64,000 bases of DNA from Streptomyces olindensis (GTDB taxonomy: Bacteria; Actinomycetota; Actinomycetes; Streptomycetales; Streptomycetaceae), in the NCBI GenBank assembly GCA_000696115.1, contig JJOH01000095.1, positions 62,001 to 126,000 of the forward strand, written 5' to 3'. Positions 10,266-19,214 of the stretch are shown in pieces; within the stretch, counting starts at the first letter, position 1, and each line of letters starts with the position of its first letter. Made by a program: the position numbers and the translations under genes. The notes beneath the pieces were generated by a model. That model had not been told where the DNA came from. It ran no database searches and saw only the letters and a program-made list of their open reading frames with translations.

Positions 10266-12385
10266 GTTGTGGGTGACCCTCCGATCTGCGGGGTGGACGG
10301 TCGCAGAACCGAGAAGACATGCGCGGGCCTATGGCCCGGTTCGAGGCGCACATAGTTGGCCCTGCCCCAGTGATAGGTCTCGCCGGTGAGCTCGTCGCGC
10401 ACCAGCACCGACTCGTGCCAGTCCAGGCCGAGTTGCGGCATGTCCAACGAGACCGTGGCCTCCTGGGTGTGGTGGGGGTCGAGGTTGGCGACCACCAGAA
10501 CCGTGTTCGAACCCTTCCGCTTCGAGTAGGCGATCACCGCTTCCTTGTCCGCGTGGTGGAAGTGGAGGTCGCGCAGCTGCTGGAGGGCCGGGTTCTCGCG
10601 GCGGATGGTGTTGAGCCGGGTCAGCAGCGGGGTGATGGTGCGGCCCTGGCGTTCGGCGGTCTCCCAGTCGCGGGGCCTGAGCTGGTACTTCTCCGAGTCG
10701 AGGTACTCCTCGCTGCCTTCGCGCAGCGGGGTGTTCTCGCACAGTTCGTAGCCGGAGTAGACGCCCCAGGTCGGAGAGAGGGTCGCGGCCAGGACGGCGC
10801 GGACCTCGAAGGCGGGCCGGCCGCCGTGCTGGAGGTAGGCGTGCAGGATGTCGGGGGTGTTGGCGAAGAAGTTCGGCCGCATGTAACTGGCGGCCTCGCC
10901 CGACAGCTCCGTCAGGTACTCGGTGAGTTCTTCCTTGGTGTTGCGCCAGGTGAAGTAGGTGTAGGACTGCTGGAAGCCGATCTGGGCCAGGGTGTGCATC
11001 ATCGCCGGGCGGGTGAACGCCTCGGCCAGGAAGATCACATCGGGGTCGGTGCGGTTGATGTCCGCGATCACCCGCTCCCAGAACACCACCGGCTTGGTGT
11101 GGGGGTTGTCCACGCGGAAGATCCGCACCCCGCAGTCCATCCAGTGCCGCAGCACCCGCAGCGTCTCGGCGACCAGGCCGTCCATGTCCGCGTCGAAGGC
11201 GATGGGGTAGATGTCCTGGTACTTCTTCGGCGGGTTCTCGGCGTAGGCGATGGTGCCGTCGGGGCGGTGGTGGAACCACTCGGGGTGTTTCTGCACCCAG
11301 GGGTGGTCCGGGGAGCACTGCAGGGCGAAGTCGAGGGCGATCTCCAGGCCCAGTTCGCGGGCCTTGCCGACGAACCAGGTGAAGTCCTCCAGGGTGCCCA
11401 GGTCGGGGTGGACGGCGTCGTGGCCGCCCTCCGGGGAGCCGATCGCCCAGGGCACGCCGACGTCGTCGGGGCCGGGGGAGAGGGTGTTGTTCTTGCCCTT
11501 GCGGAAGGTGGTGCCGATGGGGTGGATCGGCGGCAGGTAGACCACGTCGAAGCCCATCGCGGCGATCGCGGGCAGCCGCCGGGCGGCGGTGCGGAACGTG
11601 CCGTGGGGCTGGTCGGGGGTGCCCTCGGAGCGGGGGAAGAACTCGTACCAGGAGCCGTACAGCGCCCGCTCGCGCTCCACGAGCAGGGGCAGCGGCTCGG
11701 AGGTGGTGACCAGGTCCCGCAGGGGATGCCGGGCCAGGACCGCGTCCACCTCCGGCGTCAACGCCGCCGCCAGGCGGGACGCCGCCGGACGGCTCTCGTC
11801 CCGCAGGGCCTCGACGGCGGCCAGGATCACGTCCCGCAGGCCCTCCTCCACGGGCACGCCCTCGGCCGCCCGCTCGTACAGGCGCGCGCCCTCCTCCAGG
11901 ACGACGTCCGTGTCCATGCCCGCCGGGATCTTGATCTGGGCGTGGTGCCGCCAGGTGCTGACGGGGTCGCCCCAGGCCTCCACGGTGAACGTCCACAGGC
12001 CGGGTTCCCCGGCGGTCACCGTGGCGCCCCAGCGGTCCGTCCCCGGCGCCAGCTCCCGCATCGGCGTCCACGGGCCGGGGCGGCCCTCGGGATCCTTCAG
12101 CACGACATTGGCGGCCACCGCGTCGTGCCCCTCCCGGAACACGGTCGCCGAGATCTCGAAGACCTCGCCGGTCACGGCCTTGGCCGGCCGGCGCCCGTGC
12201 TGGACGACCGGGCGGACGTCGAGAACGGGTATCCGCCCTACGGCGGTCGCCCCGCCCACCTGAGGTGGTGGCGGGACCGGCGGACCGGTGTCGGCCGGGC
12301 GCACGGGGTGTGCTTCGCCGCCGGGGGCGTGCGCCCCGGTGGTGCGGCGGTTGGGAGGTGCTGGCGAATGGTGCTTGGCGGGCAT
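10262..12385 (-). CDS. glgE: Alpha-1,4-glucan:maltose-1-phosphate maltosyltransferase
   Basis: 707 residues. GlgE extends alpha-1,4-glucan using maltose 1-phosphate. Catalytic residues are Asp426 (FRVDNPHTKP), Glu455 (FLAEAF) and Asp512 (NTPDIL). Their spacing (29 and 57) equals that of S. coelicolor GlgE I (394, 423, 480 as I recall), which implies about 32 extra residues at this N-terminus, rich in Pro, Ala and His. Start ATG 12385 is preceded by AGGAG. It is the first gene of the minus-strand operon glgE-treS-pep2-glgB, which carries out trehalose to maltose 1-phosphate to branched glucan. Product is cytoplasmic. Confidence 0.96.
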
Positions 12386-12479
12386 GACCGCTCCTGTCCG
12401 CGTCAACGTGGGTGGGCGGATGTGTGTGGGGAGGTGGGTCCTGCTTGGTGCTCCTGAGAGGGGTACCCGGAGGAGCCTT

Positions 12480-12498
12480 CCCACCCTATTCGGGTGGG
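12480..12498 (-). promoter_or_regulatory. Inverted repeat in the glgE leader/promoter region
   Basis: A 7-bp perfect repeat (CCCACCC and GGGTGGG, 5-base loop) lies about 95-113 bases upstream of the glgE start. It is next to an A/T-rich patch (12507-12545, containing GTTAAC) that stands out from the 70+% GC surroundings. The patch is the likeliest glgE operon promoter area. I could not fix -35 and -10 boxes with normal spacing. Confidence 0.35.
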
Positions 12499-12545
12499 CA
12501 ATCCGGCACTTTGTTAACTACTCACGCGTATGTCGACACACAAGA

Positions 12546-12574
12546 CCGGCCTCGTCCGCGACGGACGAGGCCGG
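12546..12574 (-). terminator. Terminator after the subtilase gene
   Basis: A perfect 12-bp stem (CCGGCCTCGTCC and GGACGAGGCCGG) with a 5-base loop lies 25 bases beyond the stop of the subtilase gene. It separates that transcript from the glgE operon downstream on the same strand. Confidence 0.8.
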
Positions 12575-12599
12575 CCCCAGGGGTGGCTGATCCTTCGCC

Positions 12600-13802
12600 C
12601 TACTCGCGCGGCACCCGCAGTAACCGGTCCGGCGAACCGACCCCCCGCCCGGAGACCCTCCCGGGCGCCGCCGACGCGACCAGGGCCCTCGTGACCTGGT
12701 CCGGAGTCGCCTTCGGATGGTCGGCCAGATGGAGCGCGGCCGCGCCCGCGGCGTGCGGGGACGCCATCGAGGTGCCCGAGAACACGGCCCGCGCGGTGTC
12801 GCTCGCGGCGGTCGCGGAGACGATGCCGACGCCCGGGGCGAACAGATCGAGCGCCGGGCCGTGGTTGGAGAAGGCCGGTTTTGCATCCCCGCGGTCGGTC
12901 GCGCCGACCGTGAGCGCCTCCTTGACGCCCGCCGGGGAGTACAGACCGGCCGGCCTGCCGTCGTTGCCCGCGGCGACCGTGTAGGTGACGCCGGAGGCGA
13001 TGGAGGTGCGGACGGCGGCGTCCAGCTGCGCGTTGCGGGGTCCGCCCAGGCTGAGGTTCGCGACCGCCGGCTTCTTCGCGTGCCGGGTCACCCAGTCGAT
13101 CCCGGCGATCACCCGGGCCGTGGTGCCCGCGCCCGCGGCGTCGAGGACACGCACGGCGACGATCCGCGCCTTCTTGGCGACGCCGTACCGCTTCCCGGCG
13201 ACCGTGGCGGCGACGTGGGTGCCGTGGCCGTTGGCGTCCGACGCGGTCCTGTCGTTCCCGACGAAGTCCCAGCCGTGGCCGGCCCGGCCGCCGAAGTCCT
13301 GGTGGGTGGTCCGGACGCCGGTGTCGATCACGTAGACCGTCACCCCCGCGCCCGCCGCATCGGGCCAGGTGTAGGCGCCGTCCAGGGGCAGTTCCGGCTG
13401 GTCGACGCGGTCCAGCCCCCAGGACGGCGGCTTCCGCTGCGTGTCGTCCAGCCGCACACGGGTGTCCTGGACGACGGAGGCCACCCGCGGGTCGGCGGCG
13501 AGCCGCCGGGCCCGTCTCTCGTCCGCCCGGACCGCGTAGCCGTTCAGGACCGTGCCGTAGGTGTGGCTGATCTCCACCCCGTACTTCTCGGCGAGGTCCT
13601 TTCCGGCCGCCGACGGTGCCCGCGTGCCCTCCTCCAGCGTCACCAGGTAACTTCCGTGCACGGAGCCGGGTCCTCCGGCGCCGAGTATCCGCCCCTCCGG
13701 TACGGCGTGCGCGGGCAGGGTGATGGCCGAAAACGCCGCGGCGGAGATCGCCGCGGCCAGGCCCCCCGTCCAGCGCAGACGCCGCTGTCGCGTCCGTGCC
13801 AT
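12600..13802 (-). CDS. Secreted S8 family serine peptidase (subtilase)
   Basis: 400 residues. The N-terminus is a basic, hydrophobic signal peptide ending near AHA (about residue 33). It is followed by an I9-type propeptide (YLVTLEEGT, about 50-125) and the S8 catalytic domain, with Asp160 (VIDTGV), His193 (GHGTHVA) and Ser345 (GTSMASPHAAG) as triad and AAGND as the oxyanion Asn. This is the proteinase K-like arrangement. Start ATG 13802 has a GGAGGGG site upstream. It is a likely exported, self-processing protease and is transcribed divergently from glgP. Confidence 0.94.
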   Translation of the reverse strand: MARTRQRRLRWTGGLAAAISAAAFSAITLPAHAVPEGRILGAGGPGSVHGSYLVTLEEGTRAPSAAGKDLAEKYGVEISHTYGTVLNGYAVRADERRARRLAADPRVASVVQDTRVRLDDTQRKPPSWGLDRVDQPELPLDGAYTWPDAAGAGVTVYVIDTGVRTTHQDFGGRAGHGWDFVGNDRTASDANGHGTHVAATVAGKRYGVAKKARIVAVRVLDAAGAGTTARVIAGIDWVTRHAKKPAVANLSLGGPRNAQLDAAVRTSIASGVTYTVAAGNDGRPAGLYSPAGVKEALTVGATDRGDAKPAFSNHGPALDLFAPGVGIVSATAASDTARAVFSGTSMASPHAAGAAALHLADHPKATPDQVTRALVASAAPGRVSGRGVGSPDRLLRVPRE

Positions 13803-14077
13803 GGTCCGAGTTCCCCTCCTCGACTCGGCGTACGGCTGCCGCGCGACGCCGCGTGCGGCCGGCGCGGGCCGGTACGCCAGGGGCAGCCTCTCGTGGCGTG
13901 TGAAGCACCACAAGGACGCCTATGGGGGCGGAATCGGCCATATCCGCGGACGGGCCTGTTCAGGCCGATCGGGGGCGCGGTGCCGGAGCGTCGGCGGTGG
14001 CGGCACCGACGCCGGTACTGTCGTAGGAGACGTCGATGAAGCCCTGCGTCATCCAGCAACGCGCCGAGGTGGAACCC

Positions 14078-16696
14078 GTGAAGGCGATCCGTCGATTCAC
14101 CGTCCGACCCGTGCTCCCCGAACCCCTCCGGCCGCTCAGCGATCTGGCCCGCAATCTGCGCTGGTCGTGGCATGCGGAGACCCGTGACCTGTTCCAGTCC
14201 GTCGACCCCGGGCGCTGGACCGCCTCGGGCGGCGACCCGGTCCGGCTGCTGGGCAGCGTGCCGCCCGCGCGGCTCGCCGAGCTGTCCCAGGACCGCCGTT
14301 TCCTGCGCCGCCTCGCCGCGGTCGCGGGCGACCTGAACGACTACATGACCGGCGACCGCTGGTACCAGACCCAGCAGGAGGAACTGCCCGCCGCGATCGC
14401 CTACTTCTCCCCCGAGTTCGGCATCACGGCCGCCCTGCCGCAGTACTCCGGCGGCCTCGGCATCCTCGCCGGCGACCATCTGAAGGCGGCCAGCGACCTC
14501 GGCGTCCCGCTGATCGGCGTCGGCCTGCTCTACCGCCACGGCTACTTCCGGCAGACCCTGTCCCGGGACGGCTGGCAGCAGGAGCACTACCCGGTCCTCG
14601 ACCCCAACGAGCTGCCCGTCGTCCAGCTGGAGGAGCCCGACGGCACCCCCGCCCAGGTCGCCCTGGCCCTGCCCGGCGGCAAACAGCTGCACGCCCGGAT
14701 CTGGCAGGCGCAGGTCGGCCGGGTCCCGCTGCTGATGCTGGACTCGGACGTCGAGGAGAACGACCTCGGCGAGCGCGGCGTCACCGACCGGCTCTACGGC
14801 GGCGGCAGCGAGCACCGGCTGCTCCAGGAGATGCTGCTCGGCATAGGAGGGGTCCGGGCGGTGCGGACGTACTGCCGGCTGACCGGTCACCCCGAGCCGG
14901 AGGTGTTCCACACGAACGAGGGACACGCCGGGTTCCTCGGTCTGGAGCGCATCGCCGAACTCTGCGCGCAGGGCCTCGACTTCGACTCCGCGCTGGAGGC
15001 GGTCCGCGCGGGCACGGTCTTCACCACCCACACCCCCGTCCCGGCCGGCATCGACCGCTTCGACCGCGAGCTGGTCGCGCGCCACTTCGGCCCCGACGCC
15101 GAGCTGCCCCGCATCGACGTCGAGCGCGTCCTGCGGCTCGGCATGGAGACCTACCCCGGCGGGGAGCCCAACCTGTTCAACATGGCCGTGATGGGCCTGC
15201 GTCTGGCCCAGCGCGCCAACGGCGTCTCCCTGCTGCACGGCAACGTCAGCCGCGAGATGTTCTCCGGCCTGTGGCCCGGCTTCGACCCCGACGAGGTGCC
15301 GATCACGTCCGTGACGAACGGCGTGCACGCGCCGACCTGGGTCGCCCCCGAGGTGTTCCGGCTCGGCGCCCGGCAGATCGGCGTGCAGCGTGCCGAGGAC
15401 GCGCTGACCGTCGGCGGCTCGGACCGCTGGGACACGGTGGCGGACATCCCCGACCAGGACATCTGGGAGCTGCGGCGGGTGCTGCGCGAGCAGCTCGTCG
15501 AGGAGGTGCGCGAGCGGCTGCGGGCCTCCTGGCGGCAGCGCGGGGCCGGCACGGCCGAGCTGGGCTGGATCGACGGCGTCCTCGACCCGGACGTCCTCAC
15601 CATCGGCTTCGCCCGGCGCGTCCCCTCGTACAAGCGCCTGACGCTGATGCTGCGCGACCGCGACCGGCTGATGGAGCTGCTGCTGCACCCCGAGCGGCCG
15701 GTCCAGATCGTCGTCGCGGGCAAGGCGCACCCCGCCGACGACGGCGGCAAGCGGCTGGTGCAGGAACTGGTGCGCTTCGCGGACGACCCGCGGGTGCGCC
15801 ACCGCATCGTGTTCCTGCCCGACTACGGCATGGCGATGGCGCAGAAGCTCTACCCCGGCTGCGACATCTGGCTGAACAACCCGCTCCGCCCCCTGGAGGC
15901 CTGCGGCACGTCCGGGATGAAGGCGGCGCTCAACGGCTGCCTCAACCTGTCCGTCCTGGACGGCTGGTGGGACGAGTGGTTCCAGCCCGACTTCGGCTGG
16001 GCGATCCCCACGGCCGACGGGGTCGGCACCGACCCGGACCACCGCGACGACATAGAGGCCGCGGCGCTGTACGACCTGCTGGAGCAGCGGGTGACGCCCC
16101 GCTTCTACGAGCGGGGGAAGAGCGGGCTGCCCGACCGGTGGATCGAGATGGTCCGCCGGACGCTGAGCCTGCTCGGGCCGAAGGTGCTGGCCGGGCGGAT
16201 GGTCCGGGAGTACGTCGAGCGGCTCTACGCGCCGGCGGCCCTCGCGCACCGCTCGATGGACCCGGACGCGGCGCGGGATCTCGCCGAGTGGAAGGCGCGG
16301 GTGCGGGCGGCGTGGCCGGGGGTCACGGTCGACCATGTGGAGACGTCGTCCTCGGCGGCGCTGGCGGAGTTGGGGACGACGCTGGTGCTGCGGGTGCGGG
16401 TCGGGCTCGGGGATCTCGGGCCGGACGACGTGGAGGTGCAGGTCGTCTCGGGGCGGGTGGACGAGGAGGACCGGATCGGTGACGCGACGATCGTGCCCCT
16501 GAAGCCGGTGGGCTCCGCCGATCAGGAGGGGTGCTGGGTTTATGAAGGGCCCTTGTCCTTGGATCGCACCGGGCCTTTTGGGTACACGGTGCGGGTCCTT
16601 CCCGCGCATCGGCTGTTGGCTTCGAGTGCGGAGTTGGGCTTGGTGGCCGGGCCTTCTGAGGAACTGGTGGCGGCTGGGGGGTTGTTGATGCGGTAG
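14078..16696 (+). CDS. glgP: Alpha-glucan (glycogen) phosphorylase
   Basis: 872 residues from a GTG at 14078 with GAGGTGGA just upstream; an ATG 14 codons earlier is less well placed. This is the shorter actinobacterial/archaeal-type phosphorylase with an N-terminal DUF3417 segment (SDLARNLRWSWH). It releases glucose 1-phosphate from alpha-1,4-glucan. The pyridoxal phosphate lysine is Lys615 in GTSGMKAALNG. It faces the GlgE operon across the subtilase gene, so synthesis and breakdown of the same polymer are encoded side by side. Confidence 0.95.
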   Translation: MKAIRRFTVRPVLPEPLRPLSDLARNLRWSWHAETRDLFQSVDPGRWTASGGDPVRLLGSVPPARLAELSQDRRFLRRLAAVAGDLNDYMTGDRWYQTQQEELPAAIAYFSPEFGITAALPQYSGGLGILAGDHLKAASDLGVPLIGVGLLYRHGYFRQTLSRDGWQQEHYPVLDPNELPVVQLEEPDGTPAQVALALPGGKQLHARIWQAQVGRVPLLMLDSDVEENDLGERGVTDRLYGGGSEHRLLQEMLLGIGGVRAVRTYCRLTGHPEPEVFHTNEGHAGFLGLERIAELCAQGLDFDSALEAVRAGTVFTTHTPVPAGIDRFDRELVARHFGPDAELPRIDVERVLRLGMETYPGGEPNLFNMAVMGLRLAQRANGVSLLHGNVSREMFSGLWPGFDPDEVPITSVTNGVHAPTWVAPEVFRLGARQIGVQRAEDALTVGGSDRWDTVADIPDQDIWELRRVLREQLVEEVRERLRASWRQRGAGTAELGWIDGVLDPDVLTIGFARRVPSYKRLTLMLRDRDRLMELLLHPERPVQIVVAGKAHPADDGGKRLVQELVRFADDPRVRHRIVFLPDYGMAMAQKLYPGCDIWLNNPLRPLEACGTSGMKAALNGCLNLSVLDGWWDEWFQPDFGWAIPTADGVGTDPDHRDDIEAAALYDLLEQRVTPRFYERGKSGLPDRWIEMVRRTLSLLGPKVLAGRMVREYVERLYAPAALAHRSMDPDAARDLAEWKARVRAAWPGVTVDHVETSSSAALAELGTTLVLRVRVGLGDLGPDDVEVQVVSGRVDEEDRIGDATIVPLKPVGSADQEGCWVYEGPLSLDRTGPFGYTVRVLPAHRLLASSAELGLVAGPSEELVAAGGLLMR

Positions 16697-16771
16697 TTCG
16701 CCGTCTGCGGGTGCGTGGGGGCCGGTCGCGCTCAGGCGGCGGAGCCGCACATCGATACAGCCCCGCGCCCC

Positions 16772-17308
16772 TTAGGGCGACTCACCACCCTGCGTCGCAA
16801 GGTTCCGCAGGACGCTGCCGCAGCGGCGCGCATACGCGTGCTGGAACCCCCTGGTCGCCGGGCCGCCGGCCCTCGCGTACCACTTGGCTCCACGGCTGAA
16901 CGCGTTCACGGTCAGCCAGACCGTGCCGTCGCCCGTGCGGTCGACCACGAAGGACTCCTCGCCGCACTCCGGATGGCCGGGCAGCGTGCCGTACGCCCAG
17001 CCCGCGCGGCGGGGTTCCTCCACCGTCCACACCACTCGGCAGGGGGCCTTGATCATGCCGGCCAGGGTGACGGTGACGTCGACGCCGGGGGCGGCGCGGT
17101 CCGCGCTCGCGTCGATGCCGACGCCCAGGGTCCGGTGCATCTCCCAGGTCAGAACCGCCTCGGAGGCCCGGCGGAAGACCTCCTCACCCTCCCCCAGGCG
17201 GGTGCGTACGTTCATGGGGTGGAAGCCGGGCGGGCAGAAACCCGCCTCGCGCGTGGCGCCGACGTCGGCGTAGGTGAAGTCCTTCGGATCCGGATAAGAC
17301 ACGGTCAC
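16772..17308 (-). CDS. DUF1990 family protein
   Basis: 178 residues from GTG 17308; a TTG one codon earlier and a GTG two codons later are possible, and no clear ribosome binding site is seen. The sequence matches the DUF1990 family pattern: FTYADVGATR near the start, EVFRRASEAVLTWEMHR, and a C-terminal NAFSRGAKWYARAGGP ending in a helix. It is probably a soluble protein of unknown role. It converges with glgP and is separated from the upstream protease by a strong terminator. Confidence 0.8.
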   Translation of the reverse strand: MTVSYPDPKDFTYADVGATREAGFCPPGFHPMNVRTRLGEGEEVFRRASEAVLTWEMHRTLGVGIDASADRAAPGVDVTVTLAGMIKAPCRVVWTVEEPRRAGWAYGTLPGHPECGEESFVVDRTGDGTVWLTVNAFSRGAKWYARAGGPATRGFQHAYARRCGSVLRNLATQGGESP

Positions 17309-17316
17309 CAAGAGTA

Positions 17317-17355
17317 GGGCGGTACCCGGGTCTGCCTTCGGTCCGGGTACCGCCC
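17317..17355 (-). terminator. Terminator after the first M4 protease gene
   Basis: A perfect 13-bp repeat (GGGCGGTACCCGG and CCGGGTACCGCCC) with a 13-base loop starts 16 bases past the protease stop. It ends just before the DUF1990 gene start. Confidence 0.85.
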
Positions 17356-17371
17356 CTGGGACGTGCTTCGG

Positions 17372-19018
17372 TCAGCCGACGTTGACGGCCGACCAGGCGG
17401 CCGCGACCGCGTTGTACTCGGTGCTGTTCGCGCCGTACAGCGCCGAGGCCGCGTTCAGGGTCGCCGTGCGGGCGGCCGCGTACTTGGTCGTCGACGTCAT
17501 GTACGTCGTCAGCGCCTTGTACCAGATCTGCAGCGCCTTGGTGCGGCCGATGCCGGTGACCGTGGAGCCGTTGGACGTGGGCGAGTTGTAGGTCACGCCG
17601 TTGATGGTCTTCGAGCCGCTGCCCTCGGACAGCAGGTAGAAGAAGTGGTTGGCGGGGCCCGAGGAGTAGTGCACGTCCAGGCCGCCCAGGCTCGCGGACC
17701 AGGCGTCCTTGGACGAGCCGTCCTTGCTGGGCTTGTCCATGTAGCGCAGCGGGGAGCCGTCGCCGTTGATGTCGATCTTCTCGCCGATGAGGTAGTCACC
17801 GACGTCGGAGGAGTTGTTCGCGAAGAACTCCGCGCCCGCGCCGAAGATGTCGGAGGTCGCCTCGTTGAGGCCGCCGGACTCGCCGCTGTAGTTCAGACCG
17901 GCCGTGGCGGACGTCAGGCCGTGGCTCATCTCGTGCGCGGCCACGTCGAGCGAGGTCAGCGGGTGGGTGTTGCCCGAGCCGTCGCCGTAGGTCATGCAGA
18001 AGCAGCTGTCGGACCAGAAGGCGTTGACGTAGTTGTTGCCGTAGTGGACGCGCGAGTAGGCCGCCTTGCCGTCGTTGCGGATGCCGCTGCGGCCGAAGGT
18101 GCTCTTGTAGAAGTCCCAGGTGACCTGGGCGCCGTAGTGGGCGTCGGCGGCGGCGGTCTCCAGGTTGGTCGGGTTGCCGGTGCCCCAGACGTCGTCGGAA
18201 CCGGAGAAGAGGGTGCCGGTGCCGGAGGTGCCGCGGTTGAGGTTGTACGTCTTGTGGCCGCCGCGCGTGCCGTCCGTCAGGGTGTAGGACGACCCGGACT
18301 TCGTGGTGGTGAGGTCGACCTTGCCGCTGTACGTGGTGTTGCCGGTGCCGGTCTCGATGCCCTGGTACTCGTAGAGCTTCTCGCCGGTGGCGGCGTCCGT
18401 GATCACGTGCAGCTCGTTCGGCGTGCCGTCCTCCTGGAGGCCGCCGACGACCGTCTCGTAGGCGAGGACGGGCTTGCCGTCGGCCGCCCAGATCACCTTG
18501 CGGGGCGCCGAGTCGGCCTCGGTCTTCTCCGAGCCGGCCGCCTTGGCCAGGGTCACGGCCTGCTTCTCCGCCTTGGCGGCGGTGACCGCCGGCTTGAGGG
18601 AGGCGACCTTGATCGCGGCCTTCGTGGCTCTGGTGACGCCCTGGGGCGCGCCGGACTTCGACTCGTGCACGACGAGGTCGCCGCCGAGGACCGGCAGGCC
18701 CGCGTAGGTGCGCTCGTAGCGGGTGTGCACGGTGCCGTCGGCGTCCTTCACGACGTCCTTGACGACCAGCTTCTCCTGTGCGCCGAGGCCTATCTCGTCG
18801 GCGGTGGCGGCGGCGTCCGCCTGCTGCTCCTTGATGAGAGCGGCGCGGGCGGGCGCGGTGAGGAGGACGGGGGCGGCGGCGAGCACCGGCTTGCTGGCGG
18901 CGTCGGCGGCGACGCTGCTGCCGGAGGTCAGGCCGGTGGTGAGCAGGGCGCCGGCCGCGACGGCGGTGGCGATGGCGAGCGTGGTGCGCTTGTGACGCGC
19001 GTAGCGGGGGGTGGTCAC
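17372..19018 (-). CDS. Secreted M4 neutral zinc metallopeptidase (thermolysin-like)
   Basis: 548 residues from GTG 19018, five bases after AGGAG. Signal peptide (about 1-40, basic then Ala/Leu/Thr-rich), FTP and PepSY propeptide, then the M4 catalytic domain. Zinc site: His362-Glu-Met-Ser-His366 and Glu386 in GGLNEATSD; the late active-site His is in DVHYSSGPANHFFY. The chain ends with the catalytic domain (AWSAVNVG), so it has no C-terminal accessory domain. Processing to an extracellular broad-specificity protease is expected. The neighbouring gene 19215-21278 is a close paralogue, and both carry the same promoter-like element. Confidence 0.95.
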   Translation of the reverse strand: MTTPRYARHKRTTLAIATAVAAGALLTTGLTSGSSVAADAASKPVLAAAPVLLTAPARAALIKEQQADAAATADEIGLGAQEKLVVKDVVKDADGTVHTRYERTYAGLPVLGGDLVVHESKSGAPQGVTRATKAAIKVASLKPAVTAAKAEKQAVTLAKAAGSEKTEADSAPRKVIWAADGKPVLAYETVVGGLQEDGTPNELHVITDAATGEKLYEYQGIETGTGNTTYSGKVDLTTTKSGSSYTLTDGTRGGHKTYNLNRGTSGTGTLFSGSDDVWGTGNPTNLETAAADAHYGAQVTWDFYKSTFGRSGIRNDGKAAYSRVHYGNNYVNAFWSDSCFCMTYGDGSGNTHPLTSLDVAAHEMSHGLTSATAGLNYSGESGGLNEATSDIFGAGAEFFANNSSDVGDYLIGEKIDINGDGSPLRYMDKPSKDGSSKDAWSASLGGLDVHYSSGPANHFFYLLSEGSGSKTINGVTYNSPTSNGSTVTGIGRTKALQIWYKALTTYMTSTTKYAAARTATLNAASALYGANSTEYNAVAAAWSAVNVG

Positions 19019-19071
19019 ACGAGCTCCTAGGTGTGGGGGAACTGCTGTGGTGCTGTGCGGCGGGTGGGGGA

Positions 19072-19127
19072 AGAGTGGCACCTGGGGCGTGTGCATGTCA
19101 GGAGCGTGCCGTGATGTTGGCCGGAAA
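19072..19127 (-). promoter_or_regulatory. Candidate promoter of first M4 protease, shared with its paralogue
   Basis: Read on the minus strand: TTTCCGGCCA, 11 bases, CGCTCCTGACA, 18 bases, then CACTCT. CTGACA is a plausible -35 and CACTCT a weak -10. The same layout with identical spacings occurs upstream of the second protease at 21362-21417. The reverse complement of the upstream box, TGGCCGGAAA, fits the AdpA consensus TGGCSNGWWY at nine of ten positions. Confidence 0.6.
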
Positions 19128-19166
19128 TCGACGACGAGGTGGACGTCCGGAGCGTCAAACGGGCGC

Positions 19167-19196
19167 CGCCCCGGGGGATTCGAACCCGCCGGGGCG
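19167..19196 (-). terminator. Terminator after the second M4 protease gene
   Basis: CGCCCCGG and CCGGGGCG form an 8-bp stem that continues inward through GGG/CCC around TTCGAA. It lies about 20 bases past the stop at 19215. The inner part looks like a tRNA T-arm, but no tRNA surrounds it. Confidence 0.65.
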
Positions 19197-19214
19197 ACGC
19201 CCTGCCGTGGGGGC

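Noticed and set aside
12480..12545. A specific -35/-10 assignment for the glgE operon
   Set aside because: TTAACA, TTGCCC and TAGGGT candidates do not have acceptable spacing, so only the region is reported.
17363..19030. Long plus-strand open frame antisense to the first M4 protease
   Set aside because: Val/Gly/Ala/Arg-rich with no domain; the opposite strand holds a complete protease with signal peptide and zinc site. It reflects GC bias.
19164..19200. Possible tRNA 3' fragment (T-arm-like GGTTCGAATCCC on the minus strand)
   Set aside because: It forms the centre of a symmetrical hairpin after a protease stop, and there is no acceptor, D or anticodon arm around it.
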